DNA from: Rhodovulum sulfidophilum
Lineage (GTDB): Bacteria > Pseudomonadota > Alphaproteobacteria > Rhodobacterales > Rhodobacteraceae
Length of the DNA: 64,000 nucleotides
Reading direction: 5' to 3'
Assembly (NCBI GenBank): GCA_003241785.1
Contig: QFPW01000002.1
Location: forward strand, 248,001-312,000
Shown here: positions 50,957 through 58,856 of the stretch, one piece after another
Numbering within the stretch: position 1 is the first letter of the stretch
Layout: every line of letters begins with the position of its first letter
The notes under the pieces: generated by a model
The model's input: the letters and a program-made list of their open reading frames with translations, nothing else
Told to the model about the DNA's origin: nothing
Databases searched by the model: none
Program-made: the position numbers and the translations under genes

Positions 50957-52323
50957 CAGAACAGGTGGCTGTAGCGCTCGGTCTCCCAGGCGCTGACCGT
51001 CAGATGGTACTCGTTCCATTCCGCGCGCTTGTAGCGGACGAACTCGTCCTTCAGCGCCTTGCCCAGCGTCGCCTCGACCAGCGGATCGGCCTCGAAGGCC
51101 TCGACCGCCTCGAACAGCGTCTGCGGCAGGAACTCGATCCCGCGCGCCTTCCGCGCGGTCTCGTCGAGGTCGTAGAGGTTGTCCTCGTTCGGCTGGCCAG
51201 GGTCGATCTTCTCGCGCACCCCCTCGAGCCCCGCCGCGAGCACCAGCGCCGCCGCGAGATAGGGGTTCACCGACCCGTCCGCGTTCCGGCTCTCGCAGCG
51301 ACCGCCACCGGCCGGGACGCGGACCGAGTTCGTGCGGTTGTTGGAGCCGTAGGAGTTGAAGACCGGCGCCCAGGAGAAGCCCGCCATCGCCCCCTGCCGC
51401 ACCAGACGCTTGTAGCTGTTCACCGTCGGCGCGAAGGCGGCGCAGAGCGCCCGGCCGTGGCGCAGCACGCCGCCGATGAAGTGATAGCCGGTCTCGGTCA
51501 ACCCGAGGCCGCGCGGATCGTCGGCCGGGTCGCAGGCGAAGACATTCGCACCGGTGGCGAGATCGAAGAGCGACATGTTGAAATGCGCCCCGTTGCCGGT
51601 GCGATCGGCGAAGGGCTTCGGCATCATCGTGGCGATGAGACCCTCCTCCTCGGCGTAGTGCTTCGCCATCATGCGGAAGAAGGTCAGCCGGTCGCAGGTC
51701 GTCAGCGCGTCGGCGTACTGGAAGTCGAACTCGAACTGGCCGTTCGCATCCTCGTGGTCGAAGGAATAGAGATCCCAGCCCAGCGCGTCGATCGTGCTCG
51801 CCATCTTGTCGAGCCAGCCGAAATTGTCGAGGAAGCTGCGCACGTCGTAGCAGGGCTTCAGCAGCGTGTCGTTCGCGGTGGGCGTCTCGAGCCCCGCCGC
51901 CGTCTTTCGCAGCAGGAAGATCTCCGCCTCGATGCCGAGATTGAAGCCGAAGCCGAGCTCGGCCGCCTTTTCGAGCACCGATTTCAGCGCCACGCGGGTC
52001 GAGAGCGGATAGGGCGCGCCCTGGAAGTGGTTGTCGGCCGGCATCCAGGCGACCTTGGGCTCCCACGGCAGCTGGATCACATGGTCGAGGTCGGGGATCG
52101 AGGTGAGCTCGTCCTCGTTCGGCATCTGGCCGAGCCCGTCGAGCGCGTAGCCCGTATACCGCTCGGACCCGTGCGCCATATGGGCGAGGTGGGACAGCGG
52201 CACCACCTTGCCCTTCTGGACGCCGTGGATGTCGACATAGGCGCCGATGCAATATCGGACGCCCTTGGCTTCCAGCGCCTGCCGGAGCGTCGCGACGTCG
52301 TTATCCTTGAGATCGCGGGCCAT
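50956..52323 (-). CDS. Type III (GlnT-like) glutamine synthetase family ligase
   Basis: ATP-dependent gamma-glutamyl ligase of 455 residues. It has the GS-III/GlnT start with YCIGAYVDIHGVQKGKVVPL, the metal-binding IEAEIFLL, HEDANGQFEFDFQYADALTT, the GNGAHFNMSLFD glutamate/metal block, and RTNSVRVPAGGGRCESRNAD. Relatives include gamma-glutamylmethylamide synthetase and other amine ligases, so it may attach glutamate to an amine released by the adjacent oxygenases (inference). It is flanked and overlapped by genes with no role in general nitrogen assimilation, which argues against a housekeeping GlnA. Confidence 0.9.
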   Translation of the reverse strand: MARDLKDNDVATLRQALEAKGVRYCIGAYVDIHGVQKGKVVPLSHLAHMAHGSERYTGYALDGLGQMPNEDELTSIPDLDHVIQLPWEPKVAWMPADNHFQGAPYPLSTRVALKSVLEKAAELGFGFNLGIEAEIFLLRKTAAGLETPTANDTLLKPCYDVRSFLDNFGWLDKMASTIDALGWDLYSFDHEDANGQFEFDFQYADALTTCDRLTFFRMMAKHYAEEEGLIATMMPKPFADRTGNGAHFNMSLFDLATGANVFACDPADDPRGLGLTETGYHFIGGVLRHGRALCAAFAPTVNSYKRLVRQGAMAGFSWAPVFNSYGSNNRTNSVRVPAGGGRCESRNADGSVNPYLAAALVLAAGLEGVREKIDPGQPNEDNLYDLDETARKARGIEFLPQTLFEAVEAFEADPLVEATLGKALKDEFVRYKRAEWNEYHLTVSAWETERYSHLF

Positions 52324-52326
52324 CGG

Positions 52327-52752
52327 TCATTCCACGATGCTGAGTGTGACGGCGCGGCTCTGGTCGAACCAGGTCTCGAGCCCCGCGACCTTGAGCTCCA
52401 TGGAGCCCTCGATCACCTCGCCGATATAGGAGATCGGCAGCGGCTCGTCCGAGGCGTCGTCGCCGTAGACGACGCAGAACTGCTGCCGGGGCGAATAGAA
52501 GCAGACCGCGCCGGCCGGGGTGCCGTTCTTGGCCACGCGCTCCTTGCCCACGTCGCTCGTGACGTAGAGATTCTCCCAGGGCGCGACGATCGGCATGGTG
52601 AAGAAGATGAGGTCGCCGTTGAGCTTGGCGTGCTGGAGCATCGAGGTCATCGGCAGCTTCGCGCGGAACTGCTCGCAGAGCTGGGGAACCTTGTCCTCCC
52701 AGACCTCGATCTTGCAGACGTCCTTGCCGGCGATGTTGAGATTGAGCTTCAT
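52327..52752 (-). CDS. DUF3830 family protein
   Basis: Cytoplasmic protein of 141 residues resembling DUF3830, a cyclophilin-like beta-barrel family of unknown function. Features are PQLCEQFRAKLPMTSMLQHA, LNGDLIFFTMPIVAPWENLY and YSPRQQFCVVYGD. A perfect AAGGAG precedes the ATG at 52752. It lies 3 bases upstream of the ligase gene and 11 bases downstream of the hypothetical gene, so it is in the same operon. Such proteins often occur in small-molecule catabolic clusters. Confidence 0.8.
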   Translation of the reverse strand: MKLNLNIAGKDVCKIEVWEDKVPQLCEQFRAKLPMTSMLQHAKLNGDLIFFTMPIVAPWENLYVTSDVGKERVAKNGTPAGAVCFYSPRQQFCVVYGDDASDEPLPISYIGEVIEGSMELKVAGLETWFDQSRAVTLSIVE

Positions 52753-52763
52753 CGCGCGTCTCC

Positions 52764-53237
52764 TTACGCCGGTTTCTTCTTGAAGGCGTCGCCGAGCCCC
52801 CAGGGCAGGATATAGTCGACCCACATGTGCAGCCGGTTGGCGTAGCCGAGCGCGGCGTGGGAGAGGCGGGCGAGCTCGTCCGTCGTCTCGCAGACCTTGG
52901 CGGTCTCGACGTAGAGGCGGGCCATCTCGGCCGCGGAGGGCAGCGAGACGAAATCGAAGAACGACGCCTTGTAGCCGATGATCTGATCGATCACCGCCTG
53001 CAGCGTCTTGAGATCGGCCTCCGTGTCCTCGCAGACCCGGATGATGCCCCAGAGCATCTCGTCGGCGAAGGTCCGCGCCTCGCCCTCGGCGAAGATGATG
53101 GTCGACAGATACTGTCCCCGGGCACCGGTGTTGCGGGGCACGATGCCCTGCCCGAGCGCGGTCACATCCTCGGGGGACGTCATCCAGATCTTTTCGCGCT
53201 CCGCCTCGAAGCGGGCGATCGCCTCATCCACCGTCAT
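52764..53237 (-). CDS. Conserved-looking hypothetical protein, first gene of the minus-strand operon
   Basis: Unrecognised protein of 157 residues with no signal peptide or membrane helix and mostly helical. Notable stretches are VDEAIARFEAEREKIWMTS, GQYLSTIIFAEGEARTFADE and RLHMWVDYILPWGLGD. Trp and Tyr are common near the C-terminus. The ATG at 53237 is preferred to 53258 because AGGAGA lies 6 bases before it. It precedes DUF3830 and the ligase, so a role in the same pathway is inferred from context only. Confidence 0.72.
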   Translation of the reverse strand: MTVDEAIARFEAEREKIWMTSPEDVTALGQGIVPRNTGARGQYLSTIIFAEGEARTFADEMLWGIIRVCEDTEADLKTLQAVIDQIIGYKASFFDFVSLPSAAEMARLYVETAKVCETTDELARLSHAALGYANRLHMWVDYILPWGLGDAFKKKPA

Positions 53238-53287
53238 TCGGATCTCCTGGAAAGCCATGCGTGATGTGCTGGCGCCAAGCTGCGCAA

Positions 53288-53308
53288 TTTTGATCGGACA
53301 TTCAAACA
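53288..53308. promoter_or_regulatory. Operator-like site, minus-strand side
   Basis: TTTTGAT (53288-53294) and ATTCAAACA (53300-53308) resemble the half-sites of the palindrome at 53632-53658, with a shorter spacer. It lies about 50 bases upstream of the first minus-strand gene. Confidence 0.35.
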
Positions 53309-53631
53309 GAAATTTCCTGCGGCGGCGCTCGCGGGCGCCACGAGGCTGTGAATTTGCCGGAAACGCGCCGCTTCCTCCGATTTCGTCGCCTTGCGATAAA
53401 TGGGGTCGCCTCGAGGGCGGACCGCGCTGTCATGCCGGATATCGGCGATTCCTCCGTGATTCTGGTCGCGAATCGGGCTTAAGCCTGGCGATCCCGCAAA
53501 CATTGTCCTCATGACGATCAATGAATAGACACAGGCCACCGTGCGCGCGGAAATTTTCGGCAGACCTCGCCGAGAACGCGGTTTTGGCTTGCCAGCGCCC
53601 GTTCCCCGGTAGCCACTTCCGGCCAGGCTGG

Positions 53632-53658
53632 TGTTTGATTTGAACAGAAGATCAAACA
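53632..53658. promoter_or_regulatory. Palindromic operator-like site, plus-strand side
   Basis: TGTTTGAT (53632-53639) and ATCAAACA (53651-53658) are exact inverted repeats with an 11-base spacer, in an AT-rich stretch about 60 bases upstream of the binding-protein start. It is a plausible operator for the TetR protein encoded at the end of the operon. Confidence 0.5.
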
Positions 53659-53718
53659 ATGCGCCCAGCCACGCCGAACGCGATCCCCGGAAGTTTCATC
53701 TCACCACGGAGAGAACCG

Positions 53719-54648
53719 ATGCCGATCCTTGCCTTGCCGCCGCGCCTGACCCGTCTTTCCGTCACGGTCCTCGCCACCCTGGGGGCGCTGGCGCTTCCCG
53801 CCGCCGCGCAGGACGCCTATCCGACCACGCCGATCCCCGAGCAGGCGGAGAACCCCGCCATCCACGCGATGCTGCCCGAGGCGATCCGGGAGACCGGTAC
53901 GCTCAAGATGGCGACCGACGCCAACTATCCGCCGTGCCAGTGGTTCACCTCCGACAAGAAGATGGTCGGCTACGAGGTCGATATCTGGGACGCGCTGGCG
54001 CAGGTGATGGGCGTGAAGCTCGAGGTCTCCTCGATCGACTTCGCGGGCCTCATCCCCGGCGTGCAGGGCGGGCGCTACGACGCGGCGATGGAATGCATCA
54101 CCGACCGCGTGGAGCGCGAGGAGGTGGTCGATTTCGTCAACCACTCCCTCACCTACGGGAACCAGTTCTATTACCTCGCCTCGAACGACAAGATCGTCGC
54201 CGGGGATCCGAAGTCGTTCTGCGGGCTGACCACCGCCGGCCAGTCGGGCACCGACTTCCTGACCCGGCTCACCACCTTCAGCGAATGGTGCGAGGGCCAG
54301 GGCCTGAAGCCGATCACGATCGGAGAGTTCCCGCAGCAGTCCGCCGTCCTGCTGGCGCTGTTCTCGGGCCGCGTCGACTTCGCGCTCTCCGAGGGCTCGG
54401 CCGTCGACGAGATCCGGGCGAACAACCCGGTCGAGATCGGCTCGATGCCCGACCCGCTGGAAGAGAAGCACTACCTCGGCATCGTCGTCGCCAAGGACAA
54501 CGAGCCCTTGAAGGCGGCGCTCGTGGCCGGCCTCACCGAGCTCAAGGCCAACGGCGCCTACGACGCCATCTTCGAGAAGTGGAACCTCAAGCACGCGGCG
54601 CTCAGCGAGTTCGGCGTCAACATGACCACGACCAAGCCGCTGCCCTGA
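53719..54648 (+). CDS. Polar-amino-acid-type ABC transporter solute-binding protein
   Basis: Periplasmic binding protein (family 3) of 309 residues. The signal peptide ends near residue 30 (LALPAAAQ). Then come LKMATDANYPPCQWFTSD, VGYEVDIWDALAQVMGVK, GGRYDAAMECITDRVEREE and FALSEGSAVDEI. The ligand may be an amino acid or other small nitrogen compound. An upstream ATG at 53659 is in frame, but the ATG at 53719 has GGAGAG at the right distance and starts a proper signal peptide. A hairpin follows the stop. Confidence 0.9.
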   Translation: MPILALPPRLTRLSVTVLATLGALALPAAAQDAYPTTPIPEQAENPAIHAMLPEAIRETGTLKMATDANYPPCQWFTSDKKMVGYEVDIWDALAQVMGVKLEVSSIDFAGLIPGVQGGRYDAAMECITDRVEREEVVDFVNHSLTYGNQFYYLASNDKIVAGDPKSFCGLTTAGQSGTDFLTRLTTFSEWCEGQGLKPITIGEFPQQSAVLLALFSGRVDFALSEGSAVDEIRANNPVEIGSMPDPLEEKHYLGIVVAKDNEPLKAALVAGLTELKANGAYDAIFEKWNLKHAALSEFGVNMTTTKPLP

Positions 54649-54658
54649 GCCAAGCGAC

Positions 54659-54681
54659 GGGCCCGCGTCCGGCGCGGGCCC
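54659..54681 (+). terminator. Hairpin between binding-protein and permease genes
   Basis: GGGCCCGCG (54659-54667) and CGCGGGCCC (54673-54681) form a perfect 9-bp stem with loop TCCGG, 10 bases after the stop. It probably attenuates transcription or protects the upstream mRNA so that the binding protein is made in excess. Confidence 0.5.
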
Positions 54682-54708
54682 CCTGTTCCGCCGAGGAGAG
54701 CCGGAGAG

Positions 54709-55602
54709 ATGATGAAGAGCGATAGCGAGGAAGACGGCCCGCCCCGTTCGGGCCCGTTCCGGTTCGAGGTCCCGCGCCTGAGGGTGGTGATTACCTCGGC
54801 GCTCCTAGTGCTGATCCTGATCTCCGCCGCCTGGAGCGTCGCCACCAACGAGCGCTTCCAGTGGCCGGTGGTCGCGGAATACCTGTTCTCGCCCACCGTC
54901 CTCGGCGGCTTCTTCACCACGCTCTGGCTGACGGCGATCACGATGGTGATCGGCGTCGCGATCGGCATCCTGCTCGCGCTGATGACCACGCATGGCAGCG
55001 CGCCCTCGCGCGCCTTCGCGGGCGCCTATACCTGGTTCTTCCGCGGCACGCCGGTGCTGGTACAGCTCATCTTCTGGTACAACCTCGCCGCGCTCTATCC
55101 GAAATACTGGATCGGGATCCCGTTCACCGAGATCACCTTCTTCACCGGCTCGTTCAACGACATCATCACGCCCTACACGGCGGCGATCCTCGGCCTCGGC
55201 CTCAACGAGGGCGCCTATATGGCGGAGATCGTGCGCGCGGGCCTGAAGAGCGTGGCGCCGGGCCAGGACGACGCGGCGAAATCGCTGGGCCTCAGCCGTC
55301 GGCAGGCGCTCTTTCTCGTCGTGCTGCCGCAGGCGATGCGCTTCATCGTGCCGCCGACCGGCAACCAGACGATCGGCATGCTGAAGACCACCTCCATCGT
55401 CTCGATCGTGGCGCTCTGGGACCTGCTCTATTCCGTGCAGACGATCTATTCGCGCACCTTCCAGACCATCCCGATGCTGATCGTCGCCTGTATCTGGTAC
55501 CTGGTCGCGACCACCGTGCTGTCGCTGATCCAGGCCCGGATCGAAGCCTATTACAACCGCGGCCACGCGCCCCGCCCGGCGCTCGAATCCGCCGGCGCCT
55601 GA
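54709..55602 (+). CDS. Polar-amino-acid-type ABC transporter permease
   Basis: Inner-membrane permease of 297 residues (HisM/GltK type) with an N-terminal cytoplasmic stretch of about 25 residues and five or more helices. FFRGTPVLVQLIFWYN and the EAA loop GLKSVAPGQDDAAKSLGLSR (residues about 179-198) are typical. It has only one permease partner in the operon and no ATPase gene nearby; the ATP-binding subunit must be supplied from elsewhere. AGGAGAG-type Shine-Dalgarno sequence upstream. Confidence 0.9.
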   Translation: MMKSDSEEDGPPRSGPFRFEVPRLRVVITSALLVLILISAAWSVATNERFQWPVVAEYLFSPTVLGGFFTTLWLTAITMVIGVAIGILLALMTTHGSAPSRAFAGAYTWFFRGTPVLVQLIFWYNLAALYPKYWIGIPFTEITFFTGSFNDIITPYTAAILGLGLNEGAYMAEIVRAGLKSVAPGQDDAAKSLGLSRRQALFLVVLPQAMRFIVPPTGNQTIGMLKTTSIVSIVALWDLLYSVQTIYSRTFQTIPMLIVACIWYLVATTVLSLIQARIEAYYNRGHAPRPALESAGA

Positions 55603-55613
55603 GGAGCAAACCA

Positions 55614-56669
55614 ATGGAATTCGGTCTCTTCAACCTGATGTCCTATCGGAACCACCCCGACGGGGTCCCGGGGGTGGTCGCCGACATGAAGGTCATGGTC
55701 GGCCTGGCCGAGGACGTGGGCCTCGACGCCGCCTGGTTCGCCGAGCACCATTTCACCAACTACTCGGTCTCGGTCTCGCCGCTCATGATGGCCGCGCACA
55801 TGGCGGGCGCGACGAAGCGGATCCGGCTCGGCACGGCGGTGATCGTGCTGCCGCTCTACCAGCCGATGCGCGTGGCGCAGGAGATAGCACTGGTCGACCA
55901 GCTCTCGGGCGGGCGGCTGATCCTCGGGGTCGGCACCGGCTACCAGCCGTTCGAGTTCGACCGCTACGGCGTCGACGTCACGACGCGCGCCGACACGTTC
56001 CTGAAATACTGGGACCTCCTCGAGGAAGGGCTCACCACCGGCGCGATGACCACCTCCGCCGCCGCGCTCGGCCTGCCGGAGGCGCCGATGCTGCTGCGCC
56101 CGGTCCAGGCGCCGCTGCCGCCGCTCTATGTCACCGGCGGCGATCCCCGGATCATCGAACGGCTGGGACCCCTCGGCGCCACCCCCTTCATCACCGCCGG
56201 CTGGCGCGGGTCGAAGGCGCTGATCGAGATGGCCGGGCAGACCCGCGCGGCCTGGACCGCGGCCGGCTTCCCCGCGACCGGACTCGGGGTTCAGCAGTAT
56301 ATCCACGTGACCGACGATCGGGACGAGGCCCTGATCGCCGCCGATTGCGCGCGCTTCGTCGGACGGATGGCGACGGGCCTCCGCGCGAAGGAGATCGGCC
56401 ACGCCGGGCCGATGATCGACGTGCCCGCGCTGCCCGGCGAGCCGCCGCTCGACACCTTCCGCGACAATGTCATCATCGGCTCGGCGCAATACGTCGCCGA
56501 ACGGATCGTGGCGGAACAGGCCGCGATGCGGCCGACCCACTACAACATGTTCTTCCAGTTCGGCGACATGCCGCTGTCGATGGCCGCGCGCTCGCTCGAG
56601 CGCTTCGGCGCCGAGGTCCTGCCGCTTCTGCGCCACGAGACCCGGCCCCGCGCCGCCGCGACCGTCTGA
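55614..56669 (+). CDS. LLM-class (luciferase-like) flavin-dependent oxidoreductase
   Basis: Protein of 351 residues with a bacterial-luciferase TIM barrel. It has MEFGLFNLMSYRNHPDG, DAAWFAEHHFTNYSVSVSPL, RIRLGTAVIVLPLYQPMRVA and GGRLILGVGTGYQP. Members are FMNH2- or F420-dependent; here FMNH2 is more likely in a proteobacterium. It would need a flavin reductase, and none is in the cluster. The ATG follows GAGGAG and lies 11 bases after the permease. The substrate is unknown; it probably oxygenates an intermediate of the pathway. Confidence 0.88.
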   Translation: MEFGLFNLMSYRNHPDGVPGVVADMKVMVGLAEDVGLDAAWFAEHHFTNYSVSVSPLMMAAHMAGATKRIRLGTAVIVLPLYQPMRVAQEIALVDQLSGGRLILGVGTGYQPFEFDRYGVDVTTRADTFLKYWDLLEEGLTTGAMTTSAAALGLPEAPMLLRPVQAPLPPLYVTGGDPRIIERLGPLGATPFITAGWRGSKALIEMAGQTRAAWTAAGFPATGLGVQQYIHVTDDRDEALIAADCARFVGRMATGLRAKEIGHAGPMIDVPALPGEPPLDTFRDNVIIGSAQYVAERIVAEQAAMRPTHYNMFFQFGDMPLSMAARSLERFGAEVLPLLRHETRPRAAATV

Positions 56670-56681
56670 AGGAGAGAGACG

Positions 56682-57863
56682 ATGGAACACGCCCGCATCG
56701 AAGAGATCGCCGAATGGCCGGTCGAGCGGATCCTCTCGGCGGTCCACGGCGGCCGGGGCCAGACCCTCGCCGATTCCGAGACGCTGCCCCCGGCGGCCTA
56801 TACCTCGCAGAGCTTCTTCGAGCTGGAGCGCGAGCGGATCTTCCGCCCGGGCTGGATGGTGGTCGGCCATGTCGCGCAGATCCCGAAGGTCGGCGACTAT
56901 TTCAGCGTCGACCTGCTCGGCGAGCCGATGGTCGTGGTGCGCGGCCCCGACCGGATCCGCGTGATGTCGCGGGTCTGCCTGCACCGCTGGGCGCCGGTGG
57001 TGAGCGGATCGGGCAACGCCAAGATGTTCTCCTGCCCGTTCCACCGCTGGGGCTATGACCTCACCGGCCAGCTCAAGGCCGCGCCCTACATGGACCAGGC
57101 GCAGGGGTTCGACCCGAAGAAATGCCGCCTGCCCGAGATCCGCTCCGAGATCGTGCTCGGATCGATCTACGTGAACCTCTCGGGCGACGCCGAGCCGCTC
57201 GGCCCCAGGATGGACGGGCTCGCGAAGGAATTCGCCAATATCCCGACCGACGACCTGATCGTCGGCTACACGACCGAGTTCCCCTGCCCTTTCAACTGGA
57301 AGATCGCGGTCGAGACCTTCATGGAGTGCTACCACCACATCGGGGCGCATGCGAAGACGCTGCAGCCGCACCATCCGGGGGGCGAGAGCTGGGGTCTCGT
57401 GAAGGAGGATCCCGAGCAGGGCTGGATCGGCCTGCGCCATCCGCTCCGCGCCGATCTCTCGACCGATCACGCGCTCGCTCCCGGCCTGCCGGTGTTCGAG
57501 AACTGGACCGAGGAGCAGATCCGGACCGGCAACCTCTACCACGTCTTCCCGAACCACCTGATGGGCACCTCGGCCAATTCGGTGCGCTGGACCACGATCC
57601 TGCCGAAATCGGCGAACGAGACCTGGTGGGTCCGGCATCACCTCGTCCACCGCGACGCGCTCGAAAACCCGGAATTCGCCGATCTGATGGCGAAGGCCAA
57701 GGAGAGGGGCGCGGTGATCGCGCAGGAGGACGTCGACGTGAACACGCTGCAGCAGATCGGCGCGAAGTCGCGACTCGCGACGCCGGGACGGCTCAGCCAT
57801 CTCGAAATGCCGGTCTGGCAGCTCGCGGACTGGGTGCGCGACGGCATCGGCGAGACCGTCTGA
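56682..57863 (+). CDS. Rieske non-heme iron oxygenase, alpha subunit
   Basis: Protein of 393 residues. The Rieske [2Fe-2S] ligands are C99-x-H101 and C118-x2-H121 (CLHRWAP, CPFHRWGY). The mononuclear iron site is E215-C-Y-H218 with H223, and D350 is a likely third ligand (AQEDVDVNTLQQ). The bridging position is Glu where most Rieske oxygenases have Asp, as in carnitine oxygenase CntA and related enzymes that act on quaternary amines. No reductase or ferredoxin gene is in the operon. GAAGGAGAG precedes the ATG. Confidence 0.92.
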   Translation: MEHARIEEIAEWPVERILSAVHGGRGQTLADSETLPPAAYTSQSFFELERERIFRPGWMVVGHVAQIPKVGDYFSVDLLGEPMVVVRGPDRIRVMSRVCLHRWAPVVSGSGNAKMFSCPFHRWGYDLTGQLKAAPYMDQAQGFDPKKCRLPEIRSEIVLGSIYVNLSGDAEPLGPRMDGLAKEFANIPTDDLIVGYTTEFPCPFNWKIAVETFMECYHHIGAHAKTLQPHHPGGESWGLVKEDPEQGWIGLRHPLRADLSTDHALAPGLPVFENWTEEQIRTGNLYHVFPNHLMGTSANSVRWTTILPKSANETWWVRHHLVHRDALENPEFADLMAKAKERGAVIAQEDVDVNTLQQIGAKSRLATPGRLSHLEMPVWQLADWVRDGIGETV

Positions 57864-57874
57864 GGATCGGAAGA

Positions 57875-58855
57875 ATGGAATACACCAAGCTCGGCCGCAC
57901 CGGCCTCGACGTCTCGCGCCTGTGCCTCGGCTGCATGAGCTACGCCAAGGGGCCGACCGCCTCGCACGGCTGGCTGTTCGACGCGGAGGCGAGCAAGCCC
58001 TTCTACGCGAAGGCGCTCGACCTCGGGATCAACTTCTTCGACACCGCCAACGCCTATTCCGGCGGCGGCAGCGAGGAGACGCTCGGCCAGGTCCTGCTCG
58101 GCGCGGTTCCGCGCGACGAGGTCGTGATCCTGACCAAGGTCTACAACCGGATGCGCCCCGGCCCGAACGGCGCCGGCCTGTCGCGCAAGGCGATCCTGGC
58201 GGAGATCGACGCGAGCCTGAAACGGCTCGGCACCGATCACGTCGACGTCTACATGATCCACCGCTGGGATTACGCGACGCCGCTCGAGGAAACGCTCGAG
58301 GCGCTCCACGACGTGGTGAAGGCGGGCAAGGCGCGCTACCTCGGCGCCTCCTCGATGTTCGCCTGGCAATTGTGCAAGGCGATCGAGACGCAGAAGGCCA
58401 ATGGCTGGACGCGGTTCACGGTGATGCAGAACCACATGAACCTGCTCTACCGCGAGGAGGAGCGCGAGATGCTGCCCTTCTGCCGCGACGCGGGCGTGGG
58501 TGTTATCCCCTGGAGCCCGCTCGCCCGCGGCCGCCTCGCCCGACCCTGGGGCGAAGGCTCGGAGCGTTCCGCGACCGACGGCTACACGCCCGCGCTCTAC
58601 AAGGAGGAGATCGCCGCCGACCGCGAGATCGTGGAAAAGGTGGTCGAGATCTCCGCCGCGCGGGGCGTGAAGCCGGCGCAGGTCGCGCTCGCCTGGCTGC
58701 TGGGCAAGGATCCGGTCGCGGCGCCGGTGATCGGCGCGACCAGGCCCGGGCAGCTCGCCGACGCGGCCGAGGCGCTGGCGCTCACGCTGACGCCCGAGGA
58801 GGTCGCCGCGCTCGAGGCGCCGTATCGCCCGCGCGCCGTGATCGGCTTCTCGTGA
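57875..58855 (+). CDS. Aldo-keto reductase
   Basis: NADPH-dependent reductase of 326 residues. Catalytic residues are in NFFDTANAYSGGGSEETLG (Asp and Tyr), ILTKVYNRM (Lys) and VYMIHRWDYATPLEETLEAL (His). The NADPH-binding end is VIGATRPGQLADAAEAL. It could reduce an aldehyde or ketone released by the upstream oxygenases, or act in the oxidative direction. It follows the Rieske gene by 11 bases. Confidence 0.9.
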   Translation: MEYTKLGRTGLDVSRLCLGCMSYAKGPTASHGWLFDAEASKPFYAKALDLGINFFDTANAYSGGGSEETLGQVLLGAVPRDEVVILTKVYNRMRPGPNGAGLSRKAILAEIDASLKRLGTDHVDVYMIHRWDYATPLEETLEALHDVVKAGKARYLGASSMFAWQLCKAIETQKANGWTRFTVMQNHMNLLYREEEREMLPFCRDAGVGVIPWSPLARGRLARPWGEGSERSATDGYTPALYKEEIAADREIVEKVVEISAARGVKPAQVALAWLLGKDPVAAPVIGATRPGQLADAAEALALTLTPEEVAALEAPYRPRAVIGFS

Positions 58856-58856
58856 C

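Larger units (their letters stand above)
53238..53718. other. Divergent regulatory region with no gene
   Basis: These 481 bases separate the minus-strand ligase operon from the plus-strand oxygenase operon. They are clearly less GC-rich than the flanks and hold no convincing gene. Two sites with TTTGAT/AAACA half-sites are found near each end. This is the likely promoter and operator region for both arms of the cluster. Confidence 0.7.
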
